Positions 9,216 to 16,861 of a stretch of DNA of 64,000 nt are shown one piece after another. The stretch covers positions 1,488,001 to 1,552,000 of the forward strand of contig NZ_AP019309.1 of assembly GCF_003925875.1 (NCBI RefSeq). Reading direction: 5' to 3'. Under the pieces are notes generated by a model. That model did not search any database. It had not been told where the DNA came from and worked only from the letters and a program-made list of their open reading frames with translations. The number at the start of each line of letters is the position of its first letter. Within the stretch, counting starts at the first letter, position 1. The position numbers and the translations under genes are program-made. Source of the stretch: Intestinibaculum porci. GTDB lineage: Bacteria > Bacillota_I > Bacilli_A > Erysipelotrichales > Coprobacillaceae.

Positions 9216-9420
9216 ACAAGCAAATGTAAGTATGTACCGATGGCTTAGTCGGGAATTTACGACTGTGGAGTGTACAAGAACTTGTGAGTAGTATGTCACT
9301 TGTGACTACAAAAGCATACACGAAGAAGCAGTAAGTAATGTTCGTGAGAACTTACATATCTCGATGTGTTTGAGTATATTTAAACACATTTTGAGTAGCA
9401 GGAGATTCCCATGAGCACAT
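9190..9420 (+). ncRNA. Candidate omega RNA (reRNA) region of the IS607 element
   Basis: The 3' end of tnpB and the 200 non-coding nt after it form the right end of the element, where TnpB-associated omega RNAs are made. Short complementary segments are visible (for example around 9230-9290 and GTGTTTG/TTTAAACAC around 9365-9388). The guide would lie at or beyond the right boundary near 9420. Placement follows IS607/IS605 knowledge; the structure was not computed. Confidence 0.4.
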
Positions 9421-9506
9421 AAATACAGCTCCCACGTTTTAATGGGTGATTACAGAAAGAAAGGATAGGCTCAATATAAGTGGGATTAATGGAGCAGGTA
9501 TGCATT

Positions 9507-9641
9507 ATGAAAAAGAAAGTTATTATGTGCATCATTGCGGCAATGCTTGTAGCACTGGCAGGAACGATTGCCTATAAAGCTGGCTATACAACTGATAAAT
9601 GTTCTGAATTTTTGCAATCAGTGGATGCCAGATCCGCATAA
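9507..9641 (+). pseudogene. N-terminal piece of a small membrane-anchored protein gene
   Basis: 44 codons: MKKKVIMCIIAAMLVALAGTIAYKAGY, a clear signal/anchor helix, then CSEFLQS and a stop. The reading breaks where a GC-rich insert starts. The C-terminal part resumes after the insert at about 9974. It lies beyond the IS607 element from the LytTR-like promoter at 5597 and may be that promoter's original target. An in-frame ATG at 9489 is an alternative start. Confidence 0.5.
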
Positions 9642-9973
9642 TATAAAGCTACTCTGCTGCGTACCGGAAGCTGAATGCACCTCTCAGTGAAGTTAAGCAT
9701 CTGCCATGGACGCATTGCGCAGCGGAGGCGCTTATTGACAGAAGACTCCTGTCTGTCGTCTTCGGATGGTGGAGCAGCGGCGCAGGCCTGCCTGTACATT
9801 TCTGAAGCGTGAATGACCGCATGGACTGAAGCGCGGCAGAATGTTAAGTCGGGAGCCGGTGTCAGAGGCAAAGGGGCGCCAAAGTGACCTCGCATGGCGG
9901 TCCGCCTGAGTAGCCTTCGGGTGAAAAGGAAAAGAGGCCTCGTTCAAACGTGCATTAGCACGTTTGGGCGAGG
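9642..9973. other. GC-rich, structured insert of about 330 nt
   Basis: The base composition jumps well above that of the flanks. It is bounded by the two halves of a small gene. Visible structure: a 16-bp stem (9938-9953 with 9958-9973, loop ATTA, two G-T pairs), and near 9738-9766 GACAG/CTGTC interleaved with AAGAC/GTCTT, which could form a pseudoknot. Minus-strand open frames here look like composition artefacts. It may be a small non-autonomous mobile RNA-like element or a transferred structured RNA. Identity unknown. Confidence 0.5.
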
Positions 9974-10078
9974 TAGTTCACTATCAAGGTGTGATCGATG
10001 TTCATATGGGTGAATACTATACCGCTTATTACAGTCCATCAATGAATTTGGGATTGTTTTACTTTACGCAAACTTAGT
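9974..10078 (+). pseudogene. C-terminal piece of the small membrane-anchored protein gene
   Basis: An open frame without its own start: VVHYQGVIDVHMGEYYTAYY, then SPSMNLGLFYFTQT and a stop. With the N-terminal piece before the insert it would give a secreted or anchored protein of about 80 residues. Tyr-rich; no known family. Confidence 0.45.
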
Positions 10079-10119
10079 GAAATATTATTTGTATGTTCAT
10101 ATGAAATTAACATTGTCAG

Positions 10120-10140
10120 TGGTATAATAGGCATGGAGGT
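10120..10140 (+). promoter_or_regulatory. Extended -10 promoter with ribosome-binding site
   Basis: TGGTATAAT (10120-10128) is a TGnTATAAT extended -10, followed by GGAGG before the ATG at 10147. No good -35 is needed or seen. Confidence 0.5.
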
Positions 10141-10146
10141 AAGAGA

Positions 10147-10272
10147 ATGGAACAAGAAGCTAATAAAACAGAAGTCCAAAATGAAACGCCTGCCAAAGAT
10201 ATAGAACTATTAACCGACAAGGAAGTTTGGGAGTTCGTTGCAAAACTGCAAAGATGGCACGTAGAGGCGTAA
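10147..10272 (+). CDS. Small acidic protein, 41 aa
   Basis: A small gene with an extended -10 promoter, a GGAGG ribosome-binding site and its own terminator. The product begins MEQEANKTEVQNETPAKDIE and ends LTDKEVWEFVAKLQRWHVEA: a charged disordered half then an amphipathic helix with two Trp. No membrane segment and no known family. The complete expression signals around so short a frame make it likely to be real. Confidence 0.55.
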   Translation: MEQEANKTEVQNETPAKDIELLTDKEVWEFVAKLQRWHVEA

Positions 10273-10300
10273 CGCTCTTACAATTGTATATTTCATTTGG

Positions 10301-10327
10301 TACGCAGGGGAACCTGCGTATTTGTTT
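10301..10327 (+). terminator. Terminator of the 41-aa gene
   Basis: TACGCAGG (10301-10308) pairs with CCTGCGTA (10313-10320), followed by TTTGTTTT. Confidence 0.75.
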
Positions 10328-10377
10328 TCATAGCGATAGATGTGATACAATAACCAGGAAAAGTGAAGGTGAAGAAA

Positions 10378-12102
10378 ATGGATCCAAAGAAAAATGATGA
10401 AATTCTTGATGCTGAACCCGTTACCTCAAAGGAAACAGATCGAGAATATCGTAAACGTATGAAAAAGCAAGCAAAAGAAGCTAAAAAAGCTTATAAGCAG
10501 CAACATTATAAAGAAAAAAGTGTCATTAAGGAAACGTTTCTGGCAATCCTGATCACAGCGGTGATCTTTGTGATTTCTGAATATTTTACCTTAACGCCGA
10601 TTAATATTCGCTCAAAAGCATTCTTGATCACATTACCGTGCTTTTTAGTGATTTACATGCTGCTAAGATTAATCTTTCTGCATCGCTTCAGCAAGTCTTA
10701 TATCATTTTAGTCATTGTTGGGGCAATGTCTGTCGGCATGTATTATACTGGTGATTATTTTTCCTCAAAATTCTTTTTTGCGAAGGAATATGCTAATCAG
10801 ATTTCAATGAAAAAGGCCAGTGATCGGGATTTCTATAAGGATATGACCAATGTCACGGAAGATTCTGTTCCGGTCGTTGATAAAGCTTCTGCTATTAAAT
10901 TAGGGGATAAGAATATGGGGACAATCCCTGATTATGTCTCGCAGTTTGATGTCGATGAAACATATAATCAGATCAACTATAAAGGCCGCGCGGTGCGGGT
11001 GACAATGTTAAAATATGGCAATGCGATCAAATGGTTCTCTAATCATTTTGATGGGCTGCCAGCTTATATCAAAGTCGATATGATTACTCAGGATACCAAA
11101 GTGGTTAAACTGAAGAAACCTATTCGTTATTCAAAATCCGACAAACTCTTTAGAAATATCAATCGCTATATCCGTATGCGTTATCCTTTCTTCATGTTTG
11201 ATGATCCCTCATTTGAATTAGATGAATCAGGAACTCCATACTGGGTGGCCCCGGTTTATGATTATAAGATCGGTCTGTTTGGCGGAAAGGACATTATTGG
11301 TGCGATTACTGTCAATGCGCAAAACGGCAAAGCCAAATACTATCGTCAGAAGAAAGTGCCAGCCTGGGTAGATCGTGTTTTTCCGGCTTCCTTATTAATG
11401 AAACAGTTAAAAAATACCGGGAAGTATTCTCATGGCTACCTCAATACCCTCTTTAGTCAAAAGGGCGTCTTAAAACCAACCAGCGGCTATAACTATTTAG
11501 CTATTGGTAAGGATATATGGCTTTATACCGGCTTAACGAGTGTCTCTGGTGATTCTTCCAATGTTGGTTTTGCCTTGATCAATACCCGGACCAAGGAAAC
11601 GAAATATTATCCAATTGCGGGAGCAACGGAGTCAAGTGCGATGAAGTCGGCCGCTGGGAAAGTTCAGGAGCAGCATTATACGCCAACCTTCCCAACATTA
11701 TTAAATGTCTTGAATGTGCCAACTTATTTCTTGTCCTTAAAAGATGATGAAGGCTTAGTCAAGAAGTATGCCTTTGTCTCAGTTGAACATTATGAAATTG
11801 TCGGTATCGGTGATACCGTTAAAAGCGCCCAGGAAAGTTATCTGAAACAGATGAAAGATTCTGGTCATCTCAAAGATAATGTGGCGAAAGCAACGGTGAG
11901 TGGTGAAGTGAAAGGTATTAAAGAAGTTGTTGTCAATGGCAATACAACTTATTATATTACCCTTAAAAAGCATAAGAAGTCTTATATTGCCCCGATTACT
12001 TTAAATGATCAGCTGCCAACCCTTAAAAAAGGTGATAAGATTACTTTAACTTATGAAAAATCAAAAGAAACAGCAGTTAATGTTTTAGACATTACGCTAT
12101 AA
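10378..12102 (+). CDS. Large membrane-anchored protein of unknown function
   Basis: 574 residues from the ATG at 10378, which has a GAAGGTGAAG site in front; an in-frame GTG at 10363 is less likely. A lysine-rich cytoplasmic tail (1-50) is followed by three hydrophobic helices (about 55-75, 85-105, 108-128). A large, probably extracytoplasmic domain of about 440 residues follows, rich in beta strands. The C-terminus (about 500-574) resembles a small OB-like beta barrel (SGEVKGIKEVVVNGNTTYYITL). I do not recognise the family. It is probably monocistronic. Confidence 0.65.
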   Translation: MDPKKNDEILDAEPVTSKETDREYRKRMKKQAKEAKKAYKQQHYKEKSVIKETFLAILITAVIFVISEYFTLTPINIRSKAFLITLPCFLVIYMLLRLIFLHRFSKSYIILVIVGAMSVGMYYTGDYFSSKFFFAKEYANQISMKKASDRDFYKDMTNVTEDSVPVVDKASAIKLGDKNMGTIPDYVSQFDVDETYNQINYKGRAVRVTMLKYGNAIKWFSNHFDGLPAYIKVDMITQDTKVVKLKKPIRYSKSDKLFRNINRYIRMRYPFFMFDDPSFELDESGTPYWVAPVYDYKIGLFGGKDIIGAITVNAQNGKAKYYRQKKVPAWVDRVFPASLLMKQLKNTGKYSHGYLNTLFSQKGVLKPTSGYNYLAIGKDIWLYTGLTSVSGDSSNVGFALINTRTKETKYYPIAGATESSAMKSAAGKVQEQHYTPTFPTLLNVLNVPTYFLSLKDDEGLVKKYAFVSVEHYEIVGIGDTVKSAQESYLKQMKDSGHLKDNVAKATVSGEVKGIKEVVVNGNTTYYITLKKHKKSYIAPITLNDQLPTLKKGDKITLTYEKSKETAVNVLDITL

Positions 12103-12104
12103 AT

Positions 12105-12132
12105 GATCCCGATCGTGATGATCGGGATTTTT
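12105..12132 (+). terminator. Terminator
   Basis: ATCCCGATC and GATCGGGAT pair around GTGAT, followed by TTTTTGC. Confidence 0.8.
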
Positions 12133-12172
12133 GCATCTGATCATAGAACTACCATTTTGCAACTTTTTGCGG

Positions 12173-12178
12173 TATAAT
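12173..12178 (+). promoter_or_regulatory. Likely -10 box of the CarD-like gene
   Basis: A perfect TATAAT sits 36 nt before the start codon. A matching -35 is not evident. Confidence 0.4.
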
Positions 12179-12213
12179 ATAGAGAAGGTTTGACAAGAAA
12201 GGAAGCGTATAAC

Positions 12214-12696
12214 ATGTTAGAACCTGGGAGTTATATTGTTTATAAACAGCAGGTATGTAAAGTGAAGGGAATTATTGAAAAGTACTATCATGATAAGGAT
12301 TATTATTATTTAGTACCATTAACGAATGAAAAATTAAAGATCATGCTGCCAGTGGATCAGGTTGGGCAGACCCGTGCCCTCATGAGTAAAGATCAGGCTT
12401 ATGATCTGGTTGATCATATCGGCAGTATTGCGCCGTTAGAAATCCATGCCCGTAATATGAAAGAAAGCTATCAGGCGTTATTTGAATCTGATGATCCTGA
12501 AAATCTTGTCAAGATTATTAAAACGACCTATATGCGTACCCAGGATCGTATTGCCCTCAATAAGAAAGTCACAGCAAGTGATGAAACCTATTTTGAAAAG
12601 GCAGAAAACTATCTCTTTAGTGAACTAAGCGTTGTCTTGGATATGGATTTTGAAGAGGTCCGTGACCTCTTTCGTAAAAAAGCCACCAAGAAATAA
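12214..12696 (+). CDS. CarD/CdnL-like RNA polymerase-binding transcription factor
   Basis: 160 residues from the ATG at 12214; AAGGAAG lies 8 nt upstream, and the longer TTG frame has no such site. Residues 1-60 form a Tudor-like CarD/TRCF RNA-polymerase interaction domain (GSYIVYKQQVCKVKGII, YYYLVPLTNEKLKIMLPVDQ). The rest is the helical domain. Known homologues bind the RNA polymerase beta subunit and tune open-complex stability at many promoters. Confidence 0.8.
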   Translation: MLEPGSYIVYKQQVCKVKGIIEKYYHDKDYYYLVPLTNEKLKIMLPVDQVGQTRALMSKDQAYDLVDHIGSIAPLEIHARNMKESYQALFESDDPENLVKIIKTTYMRTQDRIALNKKVTASDETYFEKAENYLFSELSVVLDMDFEEVRDLFRKKATKK

Positions 12697-12786
12697 GGTC
12701 CCAAACTTTCACACGTTTGCTACACATTGAGTTTACAATCCAAAGATAGAATATGGGTGTAGAAAGAAAAGAAAGGATTGAGTAAC

Positions 12787-13692
12787 ATGGAAGAAAGAAA
12801 AAGAAGAAATGGTCCAAGAGGACACATTAGCAAATATATTGTATCAGGTGTTTTAGTTTTAGCGTTATCGGCAGCCGGCGGGGTCGGCGGAGCGTATTGG
12901 TATACGCATTCACAGGCTGGAACGGTTGTGACCACAACGACAGCAACGGCGACGCCAACAAGCACCTCATCAGCGAAGGATGCTAGCAGTATTGCCAGCA
13001 AGATGAGTCAGTCGGTTGTCGCGATCACCACTGAAGAAATGACCACAAGTAACTTCTGGTATGGTTCACAGGTTTCCTCTGGGGCCGGCAGCGGCGTTAT
13101 TATGAGCAGTGATGGTTATATTATTACCAATGCGCATGTTGTATCAGGTGCTAGTAAAATTAAAGTCACAACATCTAATAATAAAACCTATACCGCAAAA
13201 TTAGTTGGTTCTTATACCAAAGGTGATATTGCGGTCTTAAAGATTGAAGCTACGGGCTTAAAAGCAGCCACTTTTGCGGATTCGAGCAAGATCAAACAAG
13301 GTCAGGTGACTTATGCGGTTGGTAACCCTGAAGGGACATTCGCTAATTCAATTACATCCGGAATTGTCTCTGCGGTAAGCCGTAAAATTACTATCTCATT
13401 AAGTGATGATGATTCTTCATCAAGTGATTCGGATGATAATTCATGGTTTTCACAGTACACATCAGGACGCAGCCAGTCTTCTACAACGACTTTAAATGTC
13501 ATTCAGACAGATGCGGCGGTTTCTCCTGGTAACTCTGGTGGTGGTTTATTTAATGCCAATGGCGATCTGATCGGGATTGTCAATGCCAAATCATCAGATA
13601 GTGACTCAGAAGGTTTAGGCTTTGCCATTCCAGCCAATACAGCGGTGAAGATTGCAAAACAGTTAATTACCAATGGAAAAGTATCTTCATAA
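12787..13692 (+). CDS. HtrA/DegP-like trypsin-type serine protease without PDZ domain
   Basis: 301 residues from the ATG at 12787. A cytoplasmic basic tail, one membrane helix (about 17-38) and a Ser/Thr-rich linker lead to the protease domain with the full triad: H117 (TNAHVV), D147 (GDIAVLKIE) and S250 (GNSGGGLF). Usual HtrA proteins add one or two PDZ domains; this one stops at LITNGKVSS, exactly where the PDZ would begin, and a strong terminator follows. It probably does cell-envelope quality control. Confidence 0.85.
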   Translation: MEERKRRNGPRGHISKYIVSGVLVLALSAAGGVGGAYWYTHSQAGTVVTTTTATATPTSTSSAKDASSIASKMSQSVVAITTEEMTTSNFWYGSQVSSGAGSGVIMSSDGYIITNAHVVSGASKIKVTTSNNKTYTAKLVGSYTKGDIAVLKIEATGLKAATFADSSKIKQGQVTYAVGNPEGTFANSITSGIVSAVSRKITISLSDDDSSSSDSDDNSWFSQYTSGRSQSSTTTLNVIQTDAAVSPGNSGGGLFNANGDLIGIVNAKSSDSDSEGLGFAIPANTAVKIAKQLITNGKVSS

Positions 13693-13699
13693 TGCATAG

Positions 13700-13735
13700 G
13701 AAGATTATGCTGATCGGGCATAGTCTTCTTTTTTT
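13700..13735 (+). terminator. Terminator after the HtrA-like gene
   Basis: GAAGATTATGC (13700-13710) pairs with GCATAGTCTTC (13718-13728), one G-T pair, followed by a long T run. Confidence 0.85.
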
Positions 13736-13868
13736 ATTGTAATAGCATGGCCAAGCAGGTGGAGGGATGCCTCATTGCTTGTAAGATTTGCATAATCATG
13801 AAAATCCTATAAAAATCATAGACATAGGGCGCAACGCCGTCTAAACTAAATGTAAGGAAGGTGAGAAG

Positions 13869-14312
13869 ATGATTGGTGTGAGTGCCTGTTTACTTGGCGT
13901 GAACTGCACGTATCGCGGCGATGCGAATACGCAGGAAAAACTGAAAGCTTTATTTGAAAAAGGCGAAGCGGTGGCGATCTGCCCGGAAGTCTTAGGCGGG
14001 TTAATGACGCCGCGTGCGCCAAGTGAAATTATTAGTGAAAATCCTTTGCGGATTCAAACCAATCGCGGCATTGATGTCACGAAGGCTTATCTTCACGGCG
14101 CGCAGAAAGCTTTAGCGTATTTACAGCGCCATAATATTACCACTGTTGTCTTAAAAGCGAATAGTCCAAGTTGTGGGATCGGTCATATTTATGATGGGAC
14201 GTTTTCTCATACATTAATACCTGGTGATGGGATCACAGCTAGAATTTTAAAGGCGAATGGTATATCATTATTAAGTGAAAAAGATCTGATCGAAATGGAG
14301 GAAGAACAATAA
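13869..14312 (+). CDS. DUF523 family protein
   Basis: 147 residues. The DUF523 signature is complete: GVSACLLGVNCTYRGD near the start, AICPEVLGGL, PR.PSEI, and LKANSPSCGIGHIYDG. The conserved cysteines suggest metal or sulphur chemistry, but no function is established for the family. It is the first gene of an operon with manA (stop and start overlap as TAATG) and probably malic enzyme. Confidence 0.85.
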   Translation: MIGVSACLLGVNCTYRGDANTQEKLKALFEKGEAVAICPEVLGGLMTPRAPSEIISENPLRIQTNRGIDVTKAYLHGAQKALAYLQRHNITTVVLKANSPSCGIGHIYDGTFSHTLIPGDGITARILKANGISLLSEKDLIEMEEEQ

Positions 14313-15247
14313 TGGGTCATATATTAAAAATGAATGTTGTTTTACATGAAAAAATCTGGGGTGGAACGCGTCTGAAAGACGAATATGGTTATGATATTCC
14401 TAGTGATCATACTGGTGAAGCATGGGTCATTTCTGGTCATCCTAATGGCGACTGTACGATTGCGAATACAGAATATGAAGGTAAGACCGTTTCCTGGTTA
14501 TTTGCGAATCACCGTGAATTATTTGGCAACGTGGAAGGGGATCAGTTCCCGTTATTAGTAAAAATCTTAGATGCCAATGATAACTTATCAGTGCAGGTAC
14601 ATCCAGATAATGAATATGCGAAAATTCATGAAAATTCTCTTGGTAAGAGTGAATCTTGGTATGTTTTAGGTGCTGATCCAGGAACGAAGATGGTCATGGG
14701 GCACCATGCAAAAACCAAAGAAGAATTAATCGACTATATTAAAAATGATAATTATGATGATTTATTAAATGTCATCGATATCGATAAAGGGGATTTCTTC
14801 TATATTCCTGCGGGCACTTTGCATGCGATCTGCAGCGGCAGTCTGATTTACGAAGCCCAGCAGTCATCTGATATCACTTATCGTGTCTATGATTATCATC
14901 GTAAAGATGCTCAAGGCAATGAAAGAGAATTACATGTGCAGCAGTCCATTGACTGTATCAAAGTTCCAGCTGATTTTGATCAGAATAAAATCTTTGTCAA
15001 TACAAAAGTAGAAAATGGAACAAAGACCCGTTATCTCAAATGTGAATACTTAACTGTTGATAAATATACCATTCATGGTTCAGGCTTAATCAAGAATGAG
15101 GCGCCTTTTGCCTTAGTCACTATTACTGAAGGTTCCGGTATCGCCAATGATATGGAATTCAAGAAGGGCGATAACTTCATTATCTGCAGTGACGTTGAAA
15201 ATGTCGAATACGATGGTGACTTCGAAGCGATGGTTACCACTTTATAG
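14312..15247 (+). CDS. manA: Mannose-6-phosphate isomerase, class I
   Basis: 311 residues. Interconverts mannose-6-phosphate and fructose-6-phosphate. Cupin-fold motifs: EKIWGGTRL near the start, NLSVQVHPDNEYA and SESWYVLG carrying metal ligands, and the FYIPAGTLHAI second ligand region. The length is normal for the short Bacillota type. GGAGGAAG precedes the ATG, inside the end of the DUF523 gene. Confidence 0.9.
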   Translation: MGHILKMNVVLHEKIWGGTRLKDEYGYDIPSDHTGEAWVISGHPNGDCTIANTEYEGKTVSWLFANHRELFGNVEGDQFPLLVKILDANDNLSVQVHPDNEYAKIHENSLGKSESWYVLGADPGTKMVMGHHAKTKEELIDYIKNDNYDDLLNVIDIDKGDFFYIPAGTLHAICSGSLIYEAQQSSDITYRVYDYHRKDAQGNERELHVQQSIDCIKVPADFDQNKIFVNTKVENGTKTRYLKCEYLTVDKYTIHGSGLIKNEAPFALVTITEGSGIANDMEFKKGDNFIICSDVENVEYDGDFEAMVTTL

Positions 15248-15258
15248 GAGAGAAACAT

Positions 15259-16419
15259 ATGAAAGATGCATACCGTTTATCATTACAATTACATGAAGCA
15301 CATCATGGCAAGTTAGAAGTTGTTTCTAAAGTGCCGGTTAATAATGCGGATGATTTATCATTAGCGTATACGCCAGGAGTGGCGCAGCCATGTCGTGAAA
15401 TTGCGAAAAATCCTGATGATGTCTACAAATATACCTGGAAAAGCAATTCTGTGGCTGTTGTCACGGATGGAACCGCTGTGTTAGGTTTAGGTGATATTGG
15501 CCCAGAAGCGGCCTTGCCGGTTATGGAAGGAAAATGTGTGCTGTTCAAACGTTTTGCCAATATCGATGCTGTGCCTATTTGTTTAGATACGAAAGATCCT
15601 AAAGAAATTATTGAGATCGTTAAGAAAATCGCGCCAACTTTTGGCGGCATTAACTTAGAAGATATCAGTGCACCACGCTGTGTGGAAATTGAAAGAACAT
15701 TGAAAAAGGAATGCTCGATTCCAGTGTTCCATGATGATCAGCACGGGACAGCCATTTGCTTAACCGCGGCCTTAATCAATGCATTAAAAGTTGTCGGTAA
15801 AAAAGCAGAAGATATTACAGTTGTCGTCAGTGGCACGGGTGCGGCTGGTTCTTCGATCATCCATATGATTCATGACTTAGGCGTGAAAGAAATCTATGGT
15901 TTTAATATTAATGGCATCGTCATTAAAGAAGATGCGGATTCTTATGATTTCTTAACCAAAGAATTAGCCGAGATCACCAACTCTACCCAAAAACGTATGA
16001 CGATGGCTGAAGCGATGAAAGAAGCCGATGTCTTTATTGGCGTGTCAGCTCCTGGTTTAGTCACAAAAGAAATGGTTGCATCAATGAAGGAAAAACCAAT
16101 TGTTTTCCCAATGGCAAACCCAGAACCGGAAATTACTTATGCGGATGCGATTGAAGGCGGCGCCTACGTTGTCGGGACCGGCCGTTCTGATTTCCCTAAT
16201 CAGATCAACAATGTCTTGGCTTTCCCAGGATTATTTAGAGGGGCCTTAGATGCGCGTGCACCGCAGATTACTGAAGCAATGAAAATCGCAGCTGCGCGCG
16301 GTTTGGCGTCTTTAATTAGTGATGAGGAGTTATCAAAAGACTATATTATTCCAAAAGCTTTTGATCCCCGCGTCGCAAAGGTGGTCGCTCAGGCCGTTAT
16401 TGATGAAGTCCATAAGTAA
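15259..16419 (+). CDS. NAD(P)-dependent malic enzyme (oxaloacetate-decarboxylating)
   Basis: 386 residues, the short bacterial type. Converts malate to pyruvate and CO2. Motifs: LAYTPGVAQPC (catalytic Tyr region), CLDTKDPKEI, NLEDISAPRC, the metal-binding PVFHDDQHGTAI, and a nucleotide-binding VSGTGAAGSS loop. 11 nt downstream of manA with its own AGGAGAG site. Confidence 0.92.
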   Translation: MKDAYRLSLQLHEAHHGKLEVVSKVPVNNADDLSLAYTPGVAQPCREIAKNPDDVYKYTWKSNSVAVVTDGTAVLGLGDIGPEAALPVMEGKCVLFKRFANIDAVPICLDTKDPKEIIEIVKKIAPTFGGINLEDISAPRCVEIERTLKKECSIPVFHDDQHGTAICLTAALINALKVVGKKAEDITVVVSGTGAAGSSIIHMIHDLGVKEIYGFNINGIVIKEDADSYDFLTKELAEITNSTQKRMTMAEAMKEADVFIGVSAPGLVTKEMVASMKEKPIVFPMANPEPEITYADAIEGGAYVVGTGRSDFPNQINNVLAFPGLFRGALDARAPQITEAMKIAAARGLASLISDEELSKDYIIPKAFDPRVAKVVAQAVIDEVHK

Positions 16420-16422
16420 AGG

Positions 16423-16450
16423 AAACCAGTCAGCAAGCTGACTGGTTTTC
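16423..16450 (+). terminator. Terminator after the malic enzyme gene
   Basis: AAACCAGTCAG pairs with CTGACTGGTTT around a 4-nt loop, followed by TC. It also faces the end of the convergent membrane-protein gene. Confidence 0.75.
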
Positions 16451-16461
16451 AAACGCATCAT

Positions 16462-16725
16462 TTATTTGGTTTTCTTTTTAAAACGACGTGCGAGATCAAT
16501 AACAACTGCCATCAGAACTAATAAAGTAATCAAGCCGATGCCCGCCATAAAAGCAGGGGAATAGCTGGCTGACTGATGATTGGTGATGTAGTAATACGCA
16601 TCAATGATGACTAACATACCAACAACAATCAAACCAAGATAAGTCATTGCGACGCCCATGGACTGTCCGGCTTCCTGAATTTCTTTGGTCCGCTTGGGAT
16701 CGTAGTAACGCTTCTTTGTAACCAT
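16462..16725 (-). CDS. Small two-helix membrane protein under a LytTR-like promoter
   Basis: 87 residues from the ATG at 16725 with a perfect GAGGAGGA site; the longer open frame to 16830 runs through the promoter and is rejected. A basic N-terminus (MVTKKRYYDPKRTKEIQEAG) and two hydrophobic helices (about 25-45 and 58-80) end in RRFKKKTK. No family recognised. The promoter is the second copy of the paired ACCGTT operator, so it should respond to the same regulator as the promoter at 5597. Confidence 0.7.
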   Translation of the reverse strand: MVTKKRYYDPKRTKEIQEAGQSMGVAMTYLGLIVVGMLVIIDAYYYITNHQSASYSPAFMAGIGLITLLVLMAVVIDLARRFKKKTK

Positions 16726-16767
16726 AAGGATCCTCCTCTCACTTGTGATGCGTTCTCTTCTACTTCT

Positions 16768-16836
16768 ATTGTAGCCTTTTTTTTGATCATTTCCATCATT
16801 TGGTGGCCAACGGTTCATTTTGGTTGTCAACGGTCA
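16768..16836 (-). promoter_or_regulatory. LytTR-type paired operator and promoter, copy B
   Basis: On the minus strand ACCGTT starts at 16834 and 16814 (20-nt period), in the context GACCGTTGACAACCAAAATG and AACCGTTGGCCACCAAA. TACAAT lies at 16773-16768, starting 41 nt after the second repeat. Repeat period and distance to the -10 are identical to copy A at 5597-5664. Confidence 0.65.
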
Positions 16837-16838
16837 AA

Positions 16839-16861
16839 AAAGCGTATCTAAAGATACGCTT
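16839..16861 (-). terminator. Terminator of the metallo-hydrolase gene
   Basis: AAGCGTATC and GATACGCTT pair around a 4-nt loop, followed on the minus strand by TTTTTTG, immediately before operator copy B. Confidence 0.8.

Larger units (their letters stand above)
5741..9424 (+). mobile_element. IS607-family element, interrupted by an IS110-family insertion
   Basis: It carries the IS607 pair: a serine-recombinase tnpA with a MerR-like head overlapping a tnpB. A 12-nt inverted match (ATGTGCTCATGG at 5750-5761, CCATGAGCACAT at 9409-9420) marks the approximate ends. Exact ends are uncertain because IS607 elements lack conserved terminal repeats and make no target duplication. Without the nested IS110 (about 1.68 kb) the element would be about 2.0 kb, normal for the family. 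Confidence 0.75.

Noticed and set aside
9584..9947. Overlapping minus-strand open frames of 103 and 71 codons
   Set aside because: They lie in the GC-rich insert and across its left border, overlap each other, have no ribosome-binding site and show Pro/Arg/Ala-rich composition typical of GC-rich non-coding DNA.
16726..16830. Longer N-terminus for the small membrane protein at 16462-16725
   Set aside because: It would translate through the -10 box and the operator; GAGGAGGA directly precedes the ATG at 16725.
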